Assembly (NCBI RefSeq): GCF_900141785.1
Contig: NZ_FQYP01000001.1
Coordinates: 806,001-870,000 of the forward strand
Length of the DNA: 64,000 nucleotides
Origin: Aquimarina spongiae
Lineage (GTDB): Bacteria; Bacteroidota; Bacteroidia; Flavobacteriales; Flavobacteriaceae
Direction of reading: 5' to 3'
This document shows positions 9,742-17,160 of this stretch, in pieces; the stretch's first letter is position 1, and each line of letters starts with the position of its first letter. The notes beneath the pieces were generated by a model. That model was not told the origin of the DNA and did not search any database. It was given only the letters and a program-made list of their open reading frames with translations. The translations under genes were made by a program, and so were the position numbers.

Positions 9742-10053
9742 ATGATAGTTTGGTCAGGAAGAGGGTTTCTCTCGGTTTTAGTACTAGCCATAGTACTTTT
9801 TGGATTAAGTAACATATTACCTAAAGAACAAAACAATTTATCATTCGCTATTAGTCTGTTTATTGCCGCCATTTTTAGTTGGATCATGGGAAAGAAATGG
9901 AATGAATCCAATCAAAAAACAATGGTAGACAAAGAAAGTGGACAAGAAATAGTGATTAAGCCCAACCATAGTTTGTTTTGGATCAAAATGCAATATTGGG
10001 GTCCAATTTTTGGTATCCTGGGAACAATTATGTTGGTCAAACAGTTTTTATAA
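9742..10053 (+). CDS. Small inner-membrane protein of unknown function
   Basis: 103 residues. Hydrophobic segments lie at about 8-25, 35-50 and 82-101, with a hydrophilic stretch between about 52 and 75 (GKKWNESNQKTMVDKESGQE) and a basic mid-section. I recognise no family. It is the last gene of the four-gene run, 26 bases after the preceding stop, and is followed by two hairpins. Confidence 0.7.
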   Translation: MIVWSGRGFLSVLVLAIVLFGLSNILPKEQNNLSFAISLFIAAIFSWIMGKKWNESNQKTMVDKESGQEIVIKPNHSLFWIKMQYWGPIFGILGTIMLVKQFL

Positions 10054-10092
10054 AAAACGAATTAGCATTTAAACAATAAAAGTAATCATCAA

Positions 10093-10115
10093 TTAGAAGT
10101 TACAACCACTTCTAA
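10093..10115 (+). terminator. Hairpin after the envelope-gene cluster
   Basis: TTAGAAGT (10093-10100) pairs perfectly with ACTTCTAA (10108-10115) across a 7-base loop and is followed only by a weak TTCTT run. It may be a weak terminator or the first part of a tandem pair with the next hairpin. Confidence 0.45.
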
Positions 10116-10134
10116 TTCTTATCAAGGGAAAATC

Positions 10135-10180
10135 ACCTCAATTCAGTTCTTAAACCAGCTGTTTTGAGGTTTTTTATTTT
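10135..10180 (+). terminator. Probable rho-independent terminator
   Basis: ACCTCAA (10135-10141) pairs with TTGAGGT (10164-10170), followed by a T-rich tract (TTTTTATTTT). The loop is long (22 bases), so strength is uncertain, but its position 80 bases after the last gene of the cluster fits. Confidence 0.5.
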
Positions 10181-10473
10181 GAATTTTGTAAAGTCAAATT
10201 CATAAAAATGAATACACAACATTTTACAAAACAAGCATTTACATATAGTTTCGCCAAGAAATTCTGAAGTAAACCCTTCTTTAAAATTAAAAAGTATGAT
10301 TCAACAAATTCTACAAAGGAATTTCATCAGGTATAAAAGGGATTTAAGATAAGGGAATACATTGTTGTTGAGATTTTACTTTTATAAAATATCCAAAATA
10401 ATTACACAATTATTTGAACACAGGTATATTAAAAAACTGTGTTTTCTTTTATACGATTTAGTTCTGAAATATT
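10181..10473. other. Intergenic region without recognisable gene
   Basis: About 290 AT-rich bases before the repeats upstream of the AraC-type gene. The only open frame I see is an 18-codon one starting near 10297, which has no support. No RNA gene or mobile-element end was recognised. Confidence 0.5.
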
Positions 10474-10511
10474 TCGAAATTCTTGAATAACCATCGAAAT
10501 TCGGGAATACC
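10474..10511. promoter_or_regulatory. Two direct repeats, operator candidate for the AraC-type regulator
   Basis: TCGAAATTCTTGAATAACC (10474-10492) and TCGAAATTCGGGAATACC (10494-10511) are near-copies whose starts lie 20 bases apart, about two helical turns. They sit 37 bases before the start codon of the AraC-type gene. AraC-family regulators commonly bind direct repeats spaced by about two turns, so an autoregulatory or promoter-proximal operator is a reasonable inference. Confidence 0.45.
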
Positions 10512-10547
10512 GTGTAACATGATTTGCGTTGAAGTGAAGCTAAAAAT

Positions 10548-10982
10548 ATGTTTGCTTATAATCTTAAATCATCAGAACTAATGCACGCAAATCAACATTA
10601 CTCTTCAAAAGAAATCGCTGATATTAATATCGCGGATGATAGAATACAAAGCATCATCCAAAAGCTTGATGAATTAGAAAAAACAGACTTCTTCTTTTCT
10701 TCAGAATGCAACCTTTACAATACAGCAAAGACCATTAATTCGAACACATCTTACCTATCAAGAATTATCAATATCTACAAACTAAAAACATTTAACGAAT
10801 ATGTAAATCATTTGAGGATACAACACTGCATCAAAAAATTAAAAACTGATAGAAGATTTAAGTTATATACGATCAAAGCGATTTCGAATGAACTGGGGTA
10901 TAAAAGTGTAAATACTTTTATAGTTGCTTTCAAAAAACAAACAGGTTATTCGCATGCTGTTTACCTCAAAGGTCTTAGGTAA
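10548..10982 (+). CDS. Stand-alone AraC-type DNA-binding protein
   Basis: 144 residues that are almost entirely an AraC/XylS DNA-binding domain. The first helix-turn-helix is at about 58-77 (NTAKTINSNTSYLSRIINIY) and the second at about 107-127 (TIKAISNELGYKSVNTFIVA), closing with FKKQTGYS. There is no ligand-binding, receiver or membrane domain, unlike most flavobacterial relatives, which carry TPR or 7TM sensors; the first 45 residues may be an oligomerisation stub. It is followed by a gene set encoding two double-glycine-leader peptides and is the natural candidate for their regulator. A truncated former longer regulator is an alternative, but the reading frame is intact. Confidence 0.85.
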   Translation: MFAYNLKSSELMHANQHYSSKEIADINIADDRIQSIIQKLDELEKTDFFFSSECNLYNTAKTINSNTSYLSRIINIYKLKTFNEYVNHLRIQHCIKKLKTDRRFKLYTIKAISNELGYKSVNTFIVAFKKQTGYSHAVYLKGLR

Positions 10983-11124
10983 ATGCTGTAAGAACAAAAA
11001 AAGCAGTTTCAAAAACATCAAATATATAAAATTGACATACTACACTTTTAAAAACCAACTTTTTACACATAAATTGATCTTTAATTCATACTTAGTCTAT
11101 TTCTCAATATAAAAACAAAATATC

Positions 11125-11277
11125 ATGTCAAACCATCTTAGGAATTTAAATTTCAAACCTATTACCAAATCAGAACAGCTGCATATCAAAGGAGGATATA
11201 CTCAAGAAAATTGGGCTTGTAACAGTTCAGGAGATAATCCACATCAATACCTTCCTTCTGGTTGTCAAAATAGTTAA
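11125..11277 (+). CDS. Double-glycine-leader peptide precursor 1 (50 residues)
   Basis: ATG at 11125, TAA at 11275-11277. The predicted leader is residues 1-24, MSNHLRNLNF then KPITKSEQLHIKGG, with a GG pair directly before the presumed cleavage point and hydrophobic residues at the usual -4, -7 and -12 spacing for C39-peptidase recognition. The core (25-50) begins YTQENWAC and ends YLPSGCQNS, with two Cys (32 and 47) that could form a disulfide. It starts 142 bases after the AraC-type gene and 32 bases before the lipoprotein gene. No peptidase-ABC transporter or modification enzyme is nearby, so export would need a distant PCAT-type transporter. Supported by leader similarity to the second peptide (12036) and by position; the product itself is unrecognised. 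Confidence 0.65.
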   Translation: MSNHLRNLNFKPITKSEQLHIKGGYTQENWACNSSGDNPHQYLPSGCQNS

Positions 11278-11309
11278 TAAACTAATATTCACACACAAAT
11301 TAAAACATC

Positions 11310-11954
11310 ATGAAAAAAACACTCTTAAAACTACTCTTTTTAGGCCTATTCTTACATTTGGTAGGTTGCCAAACTGAGGATGATGTCATTCTTGAAGAAG
11401 AAAACAGCATCCCAACAACTATTCTATATGAAAACCCTGTAGACTTAGGTAAGTCTTCAACACCAGCAACGTTTATTTGTGCTGGCACTCCCCTGCCTAA
11501 TGGTTATAAAATCGTTGGATATTTGAATCACATAAATTGCAGTTCTAGTTTTGGGCTATTTCTTGGGTTTTACAATGCTGCGATTATCGTACCCATTGGA
11601 ACCCCTATTCTTTCGAGTGCAGGTTCTGGATGCGATGACAATTTTTGCATCTGGATTGTAGGAAATGATTTCGAATCTAACGCATACGTCGATATTAGAA
11701 CCACAACAGGAAATGAAATTATAGGAACTTATAGAGGGAATGATAGAGTGCAATATATCAATGACTCCGGCCAAGATGTAATCACTTTAAGACTAGCATC
11801 TGATTTTGAACGAAGTGAATTTGCAAGTAGAGGATTACGTATTTGGGTGGTCAACCCCGACGCCAGAAAATGGGGAGATGGACGAACCGTAAGAAGATCC
11901 GCTGGCAGCAATCCAAACCAGGATTGTGGGCAAATTGAATGTTTAGATCCTTGA
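11310..11954 (+). CDS. Cys-containing lipoprotein between two GG-leader peptides
   Basis: 214 residues, no family recognised. MKKTLLKLLFLGLF then HLVGC gives a good lipoprotein signal with Cys20, followed by an acidic linker. The mature part has seven further Cys, including FICAG, INCSS, SGCDDNFCIW and a C-terminal pair in QDCGQIECLDP, suggesting a disulfide-rich extracytoplasmic domain. The middle is beta-rich (AYVDIRTTTGNEIIGTYRG). It lies between two small precursor genes, which suggests an immunity, receptor or carrier role; this is inferred only from position. Confidence 0.8.
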   Translation: MKKTLLKLLFLGLFLHLVGCQTEDDVILEEENSIPTTILYENPVDLGKSSTPATFICAGTPLPNGYKIVGYLNHINCSSSFGLFLGFYNAAIIVPIGTPILSSAGSGCDDNFCIWIVGNDFESNAYVDIRTTTGNEIIGTYRGNDRVQYINDSGQDVITLRLASDFERSEFASRGLRIWVVNPDARKWGDGRTVRRSAGSNPNQDCGQIECLDP

Positions 11955-12004
11955 AAAATCATAAATACTGGACCTGTTGTAAAATCAATTTATTCTAAAA
12001 CAAA

Positions 12005-12043
12005 ATGAAAAAATTAACCCTTAAACACACATACAATGATTAA
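12005..12043 (+). CDS. Possible 12-codon upstream ORF (leader or remnant)
   Basis: ATG at 12005 encodes MKKLTLKHTYND and stops at 12041-12043, overlapping the ATG of the next precursor (12036) in another frame. The start MKKLTL resembles the beginning of many Bacteroidota natural-product precursors. It could allow translational coupling or be a decayed precursor; translation is unproven. Confidence 0.3.
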   Translation: MKKLTLKHTYND

Positions 12044-12236
12044 AAACATTTTAAATCTCAACGGTGTGACCGTTCTTAAAAAAGGGACGCAAAAATCGAT
12101 TAATGGCGGTTTCTTTGGATGCGAGCCCAGTCTTTTTGAATGTAGATCAGATAGTGATTGTCCATGTGGTCCATGTGGAATTACCATCAATAATGGAGGT
12201 AACCCTATTTTTGTTTCTGGAGTTTGTGCTTTTTAA
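12036..12236 (+). CDS. Double-glycine-leader, six-cysteine peptide precursor 2 (66 residues)
   Basis: The leader (1-25) is MIKNILNLNGVTVLKKGTQK followed by SINGG, the standard flavobacterial bacteriocin-type leader with a GG cleavage site. The 41-residue core has six Cys at 29, 36, 42, 44, 47 and 64, in a dense CRSDSDCPCGPCG arrangement that could give three disulfides, followed by a Gly/Asn-rich stretch and VSGVCAF. It differs from peptide 1 (11125) in core but has an equivalent leader, indicating a shared export route. The function (bacteriocin, signal, metal-binding or adhesive peptide) cannot be told from sequence. It ends the peptide locus before a strong terminator. Confidence 0.75.
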   Translation: MIKNILNLNGVTVLKKGTQKSINGGFFGCEPSLFECRSDSDCPCGPCGITINNGGNPIFVSGVCAF

Positions 12237-12290
12237 GCACAAGTCTTAGACACACAAATATGATATTACTATCAAGTATAATTGAATAAA

Positions 12291-12321
12291 AAAACGGTAG
12301 TTCCTTTTGAACTACCGTTTT
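12291..12321. terminator. Bidirectional rho-independent terminator
   Basis: AAAACGGTAGTTC (12291-12303) pairs perfectly with GAACTACCGTTTT (12309-12321) across a 5-base loop and is flanked by an A run and a T run. It separates the convergent peptide and M24 peptidase genes. Confidence 0.9.
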
Positions 12322-12333
12322 TTAATAAGTTAA

Positions 12334-13659
12334 TCACTTGGTTCGCTTAGGTATTGTAATCAATTCTGTTTGTCTTTCATTTACATATCTAAAACCATCC
12401 TTGCCCCAAAATCCAGCTTCTTCCAGCATGATTCTAACATCTTTTTTCCATTCAGGGATAGTAACTGTAGTATTTAGTTCTATGGCATAAACCGTATCCT
12501 CATATAATGGATAATCTCCAGTACCTGGAACACCTCCCTGCGAATCCCACATACCTATAGTTGGCCCAGAAGAATGTCCATAGAGCCCCAAAGGATGTGT
12601 ATAAATAGAAGGTTTAAATCCTTCTGCTCTGCCCTGCTCTAGGGATCGTAATAAAATTTCGTTTCCAGTTTTACCAGTCTTAAAGTTAGACGTCAAAATA
12701 TCTTGTACACGATTCCCATCCGCAAATGCTTTATTCAAAAAATCAGGAGGAGACGTTTCTTCATTCTTCAAAATGTATGCATGTTGCTGGCAGTCAGTAT
12801 TGAGACGTAAATAGGTAATTCCAAAGTCGCAATGAATTAAATCTCCCATTTGGATTATTTTTTCTTTGGGTCGGTCCGAAAAGGAAACGATATGACTTTG
12901 CAGGTCCTCTCCTGTTCGCTGAATATCTACGGTAGGATGAAACCATGTTTCTAACCCCAAATCAGTTGCTTTTTGACGTAACCACCATACAACATCATCT
13001 GTTGTGGTTTCCCCAGGTTTGATCACTGAAGTACTAAATGCTTCACCAATAATATCATGAGTTATTTTTACCAACTCACGATAAATCTCCATCTCTTGAG
13101 ACGTTCTGGTCTCTATCCAAGCAATTGCTAATTTCTCTGCAGAGGTGATTCTTAACTTAAAATCCTCAGGGAGAACTTCCATAAATTCATTATAGTCGGT
13201 TTTTACTATTCCGTCAGCAATTCCAAAATCTTTTGAATAATTAATTCCTATGGATTTCGGATTTCTTGTGGAAATGATATCTACCAGGGCTTTCCATTGA
13301 TCAGGTTGCTTTTCTTTGTCCCAGGCAGAGTCTATATTTTTACCAACATTATATCGGGCTACTGCCAATTTTTCGATAGTATTTTTGGATTGATCTCTGT
13401 AGAAAACTAAGATCGTTCTACGTCTTGCATTCAACCAGGTTGACGGCAACATTGTTTTAAGCACGGGATCTTCGTTATATTCTCTGGAAATCAGAATCCA
13501 CATATCGAGTCCAGTTCGATCCATTAATTTGGGTAACAAATCATTAAATCTGGCTTCCAGAATCATATCAATAACCGCAGCTCGCTCCCGTTGCGGAAGA
13601 ATTTGAGCCTGTATCGAAGTAGAAAGAGTAAGCAAGCCAACAATAAGAATCTTTTTCAT
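12334..13659 (-). CDS. Secreted M24-family metallopeptidase (Xaa-Pro dipeptidase-like)
   Basis: 441 residues with signal peptide MKKILIVGLLTLSTSIQAQ, so exported. The C-terminal half is a pita-bread metallopeptidase domain with all five metal ligands in place: Asp278 (HCDFG), Asp289 (NTDCQ, 11 residues later), His362 (YGHSSGP), Glu394 (ELNTTV) and Glu413 or 414 (LEEAGF). The N-terminal 200 residues resemble a creatinase-like N domain (STWLNARRRTILVFYRDQ). The probable reaction is release of an N-terminal residue or dipeptide from X-Pro peptides in the periplasm. It is monocistronic, and its terminator is shared with the convergent peptide locus. Confidence 0.88.
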   Translation of the reverse strand: MKKILIVGLLTLSTSIQAQILPQRERAAVIDMILEARFNDLLPKLMDRTGLDMWILISREYNEDPVLKTMLPSTWLNARRRTILVFYRDQSKNTIEKLAVARYNVGKNIDSAWDKEKQPDQWKALVDIISTRNPKSIGINYSKDFGIADGIVKTDYNEFMEVLPEDFKLRITSAEKLAIAWIETRTSQEMEIYRELVKITHDIIGEAFSTSVIKPGETTTDDVVWWLRQKATDLGLETWFHPTVDIQRTGEDLQSHIVSFSDRPKEKIIQMGDLIHCDFGITYLRLNTDCQQHAYILKNEETSPPDFLNKAFADGNRVQDILTSNFKTGKTGNEILLRSLEQGRAEGFKPSIYTHPLGLYGHSSGPTIGMWDSQGGVPGTGDYPLYEDTVYAIELNTTVTIPEWKKDVRIMLEEAGFWGKDGFRYVNERQTELITIPKRTK

Positions 13660-13773
13660 AAGTGAGAAGAGGAAAATAGGGTTTAATTAGTAGAACTAAT
13701 GTATTACAAAAAAGAGACACCTGCAACAAAGCAAAGTGCCTCCTTATGAATTAGCCAACACTAACTCCTAGTT

Positions 13774-15882
13774 TTATAAATCAATATAACTGGACATTAA
13801 ACAAACAAATTCTGATCGGTATCCTTCTTTATCCTCATTTTTATTACTTTTTGCAAGAGAAATAATATCTTCCACTTTTTGATTTTTGATGTATTTAGAA
13901 TTTCTAAGCTTCATTCCAAACCAAGCTACGGAAGCTGCAAAGTTGAAATCATGAGTTGTTTCATGGTTTTCTGTGTCCACTATATGCACCATTTCTATGC
14001 TCTTATTTTTGCTAGGTTTTTTATATCTAAATTTTACCGTTAATAATTCATTTCCAAAGCCCGTTTTTACATTAGTTCTAGTGTATTTCAAATTGGGGAT
14101 ATCAATGACAAATTCGCTTTGTACTCCCGCAGGTATGATTTCGTAAAGTGCTGTAACCGTATGCCCGCTCCCTAGCTCTCCTGCATCCTTGGTATCGTCC
14201 ACAAAATCTTCGTCATTTAACAATCGATTCTCGTAACCGATAAGGCGATATGCTTTTACTTTTGAGGGATTAAATTCCACTTGAATCTTTACATCTTTGG
14301 CAATAGTATATAGTGTACCTCCAAATTCCTTCACCAAAACTCTTTGCGCTTCTTGCATTGTATCTATGTATGCATGATTTCCATTGCCTTTATCAGCAAG
14401 TGTTTCTAGTTTACTGTCTTTATAATTACCCATTCCGAAACCTAGACATGTTAGGAATACTCCTGATTTACGTTTTTCTTCAATCAATCTTTTCATATCC
14501 GTATCAGAACTCATCCCTACATTAAAATCTCCATCTGTAGTAAGTATTACTCTGTTATTACCTTCTTTAATAAAATTTTCTTGAGCAACCTTGTAAGCCA
14601 AAGCTATTCCTTCTCCTCCAGCGGTTGCTCCTCCCGATTCTAGACGATCAAGAGCGTTAATGATTTTGGTTTTATTCGCTCCAGAGGTAGGCTCCAGCAC
14701 AAGTCCTGCGGCACCTGCGTATACTACAATTGAGACTTTATCCTTTTCTCTTAATTCTTTTACCAATAGTGAAAATGCCTTTTTAAGTAGTGGTAACTTG
14801 TTTTCACTACCCATCGAACCCGATACATCAATTAAGAAGATCAAATTAGATGCAGGTATTTCACTTTTCGGCACTTCCTTTCCCTTTAAACCAATCTTCA
14901 CAAGTTGAGAATTTTGATTCCAAGGGGTTTGACCGTATTCGGTGTGTATTGCCATTGGGTGCTCTCCTGTAGGTTGAGCATAATCGTAGTCAAAGTAATT
15001 AATCATTTCTTCCACTTTTACTGCATCTTGAGGAACTTGAGTCCCGTTATTTATCATTCTTCTTATGTTGCTATACGAAGCCTTATCTACATCTATTGAA
15101 AAAGTAGATAGCGGTGATGTTTGTACATGCTTAAAAGTATTTTCTTCAATTTCTGTATAGGATTCATTATCTTCTATTTTAAACTTTCCAGTATGCGTTG
15201 TTACTACAACTACGCCGTTATTAGCCTTTGCACCATAAATCGATGAAGCACTCTTACCTTTAAGAACATTGATACTCTTTATTTTGGAAGGATCCATTGC
15301 TTGAATACCAGCCATATCTTTTTTACTCATAACTACTCCATCTACAACAAATAATGGTTGTTTATTCCTATCAACACTACTTGTTCCTCTGATGATGACA
15401 TTACTGTTCCCTCGAGATTTCTGATTACCCTTCGAAATCACTACTCCGGCTGCTCTACCCCGTAAAGCTCTTACCTTTCTTCTGCGTTTGGATTTTTTTA
15501 TTGAAGAAGCCGTTATAGTAGAAACGCTATACCCCAATGAGTGTTTTTGTCTTTTTGCTGCATACCCTGTGACTACTACTTCTTCTAACTCGCTAGCCGA
15601 TACTTCAAGAGTCACATCAATAGTACCTGAAGCAATTACTTGTATTTCTTTGGTCGCAAATCCTACATAAGAAAACACCAATGTATCTCCTTTATTCACT
15701 AAGATATTGTACACACCATCAAAATCTGTTTGTATTCCTTTGGTTGTCCCTTTGATAATGACACTTACTCCAGGTAATGGTAAATTTCGGTTGTCTGTAA
15801 CCGTTCCCGTTACATTCAGTTGTTGTGCTTGAGTATATCCAATACTCAAAATAAAACACATAAAAAACCCTAATAATTTCAT
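13774..15882 (-). CDS. vWA protein fused to CarboxypepD-like and TonB-plug domains (YfbK-like)
   Basis: 702 residues with signal peptide MKLLGFFMCFILSIGYTQAQ. Residues about 22-95 are a carboxypeptidase-regulatory-like beta sandwich (GTVTDNRNLPLPGVSVIIKG). Residues about 97-230 look like a SusC-type TonB plug (ELEEVVVTGYAAKR, GRAAGVVISKG, QPLFVVDGVV, VLKGKSASSIYGAKANNGVV), yet no beta-barrel follows. Residues about 265-700 are a YfbK-like vWA unit, with a conserved pre-domain (FSIDVDKASYSNIRRMI), MIDAS DVSGS at Asp352, ESGGATAGGEGI and ILTTDGDFNVGMSSDTD, and a C-terminal domain ending GYRSEFVCLMSSYIDL. The full-length plug probably serves as a protein-protein module. It is monocistronic, upstream on the minus strand of the M24 peptidase. 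Confidence 0.88.
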   Translation of the reverse strand: MKLLGFFMCFILSIGYTQAQQLNVTGTVTDNRNLPLPGVSVIIKGTTKGIQTDFDGVYNILVNKGDTLVFSYVGFATKEIQVIASGTIDVTLEVSASELEEVVVTGYAAKRQKHSLGYSVSTITASSIKKSKRRRKVRALRGRAAGVVISKGNQKSRGNSNVIIRGTSSVDRNKQPLFVVDGVVMSKKDMAGIQAMDPSKIKSINVLKGKSASSIYGAKANNGVVVVTTHTGKFKIEDNESYTEIEENTFKHVQTSPLSTFSIDVDKASYSNIRRMINNGTQVPQDAVKVEEMINYFDYDYAQPTGEHPMAIHTEYGQTPWNQNSQLVKIGLKGKEVPKSEIPASNLIFLIDVSGSMGSENKLPLLKKAFSLLVKELREKDKVSIVVYAGAAGLVLEPTSGANKTKIINALDRLESGGATAGGEGIALAYKVAQENFIKEGNNRVILTTDGDFNVGMSSDTDMKRLIEEKRKSGVFLTCLGFGMGNYKDSKLETLADKGNGNHAYIDTMQEAQRVLVKEFGGTLYTIAKDVKIQVEFNPSKVKAYRLIGYENRLLNDEDFVDDTKDAGELGSGHTVTALYEIIPAGVQSEFVIDIPNLKYTRTNVKTGFGNELLTVKFRYKKPSKNKSIEMVHIVDTENHETTHDFNFAASVAWFGMKLRNSKYIKNQKVEDIISLAKSNKNEDKEGYRSEFVCLMSSYIDL

Positions 15883-15989
15883 AGTTGATCCTTTTAGATT
15901 ATGACCTGAAATTATAGGTTGTTAAGATTGAAGGCAATCAACAATGAGGGAAACCTAATTTTGAATGAGGGAAATAAAGAGTCTAGAGG

Positions 15990-17105
15990 TTATGAGCTGG
16001 AGCTCATCACCAATTCTAGTGTCTGGGTACGTTGTACTTTTCCGTTTTCAGTTTCTATAAACTGAGGAAAAAAATAAATCTCTTTAGGGTTTTCGTATTT
16101 GCTAAGGGTATTCAGATCGTTTATAGCCTCTTTAATACTTAGATAGGCTACTTCCTCATAATCTCTTTCTATAATGAGCACCAATTTATCCCCAAGAAGG
16201 TCATCTGGTATTCCTGCAATAAAAAAACGATGCCCGATCAAAAGTTGTAGCTTAGTTTCAATCTCTTCTGGGTATAGCTTTACTCCTCCACTATTAATCA
16301 CATTATCATAGCGTCCTTTCCAAACAAATTTCTTGTAGGTTTTAAGATCTACTACATCGTTGGTGACTAGAGTCTCACTATATAATTGAGGAGCTTTAAT
16401 GATCAGACAATTACGGTCATCAAGGTTTAATGTGATATTTGGTAAAGCCTTGAAATAATTCGCTTCTTTTTTATCTTTTTTCTTTGGGTTTATCCTTCTG
16501 GCTGCGATATGGGATACGGTTTCTGTCATCCCGTAGGTTTCATAAATTTTTGTTTTTACGCCTTGGATAAGTTCTTTTAAATTTTCTGAAACAGGACCAC
16601 CACCTACAATTAGTTTTTTGATAAGGTGCAATCGGTTTAAGGAGTTATCGAGTTGCAAAGGAACCATAGCACAAAAATCATACTGCTTGTAAACGGTATC
16701 CAAAGGATTTGTTTTTGGAGGTACCAAATCAATTTTCCACCCTAATACCATTGCGCGGACCAGCATCATTTTGCCAGCGATATAGTTTGCAGACAAACAA
16801 AGTAACGCAGTGCTTCCTTCTTCTACCTTGAAGAATTTGCCAGTCGCTTTGGCACTATTGATCATATGTTGCTTAAGGACCTTTATTTTTTTAGGTTTTC
16901 CGGTAGACCCAGATGTTTGTACAACAATGTGATCTTTTTCATTTAACCAATCCAGCAAAAAACTACCTGCCTCCTGCTCATAAACCTCTCCTTCTTTAAT
17001 GAAGGCATACGCAAGTCGCATCAACTCGTCTCTATCGGGATTGCGTTTATTGATCGAAAACTTTTCGTGTATTTTGGGGGTAGAAAATGTATTCCTTGAT
17101 TCCAT
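15990..17105 (-). CDS. menE: o-Succinylbenzoate-CoA ligase MenE
   Basis: AMP-forming ligase converting o-succinylbenzoate, CoA and ATP to OSB-CoA in menaquinone synthesis. The adenylation motifs are TSGSTGKPKK (64-73), YETYGMTETVSH, and WKGRYDNVINSGGVKLYPEE, with the catalytic Lys segment near the C-terminus (ENGKVQRTQT). At 371 residues it is the short Bacteroidota form. The start is the ATG at 17105 (MESRNTF); the frame opens two codons earlier with a TTG. It is the last gene of the men operon, 55 bases after the CPBP gene. Confidence 0.93.
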   Translation of the reverse strand: MESRNTFSTPKIHEKFSINKRNPDRDELMRLAYAFIKEGEVYEQEAGSFLLDWLNEKDHIVVQTSGSTGKPKKIKVLKQHMINSAKATGKFFKVEEGSTALLCLSANYIAGKMMLVRAMVLGWKIDLVPPKTNPLDTVYKQYDFCAMVPLQLDNSLNRLHLIKKLIVGGGPVSENLKELIQGVKTKIYETYGMTETVSHIAARRINPKKKDKKEANYFKALPNITLNLDDRNCLIIKAPQLYSETLVTNDVVDLKTYKKFVWKGRYDNVINSGGVKLYPEEIETKLQLLIGHRFFIAGIPDDLLGDKLVLIIERDYEEVAYLSIKEAINDLNTLSKYENPKEIYFFPQFIETENGKVQRTQTLELVMSSSS

Positions 17106-17160
17106 AGTCAAATTTCAATTTTCTGCCATATCCAAAGGTTATCTATACGTAAAGAGTAGA

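Noticed and set aside
10924-11112. 62-residue open frame overlapping the end of the AraC-type gene
   Set aside because: Lys/Phe-rich AT-driven frame that begins inside the regulator; no leader, signal or match.
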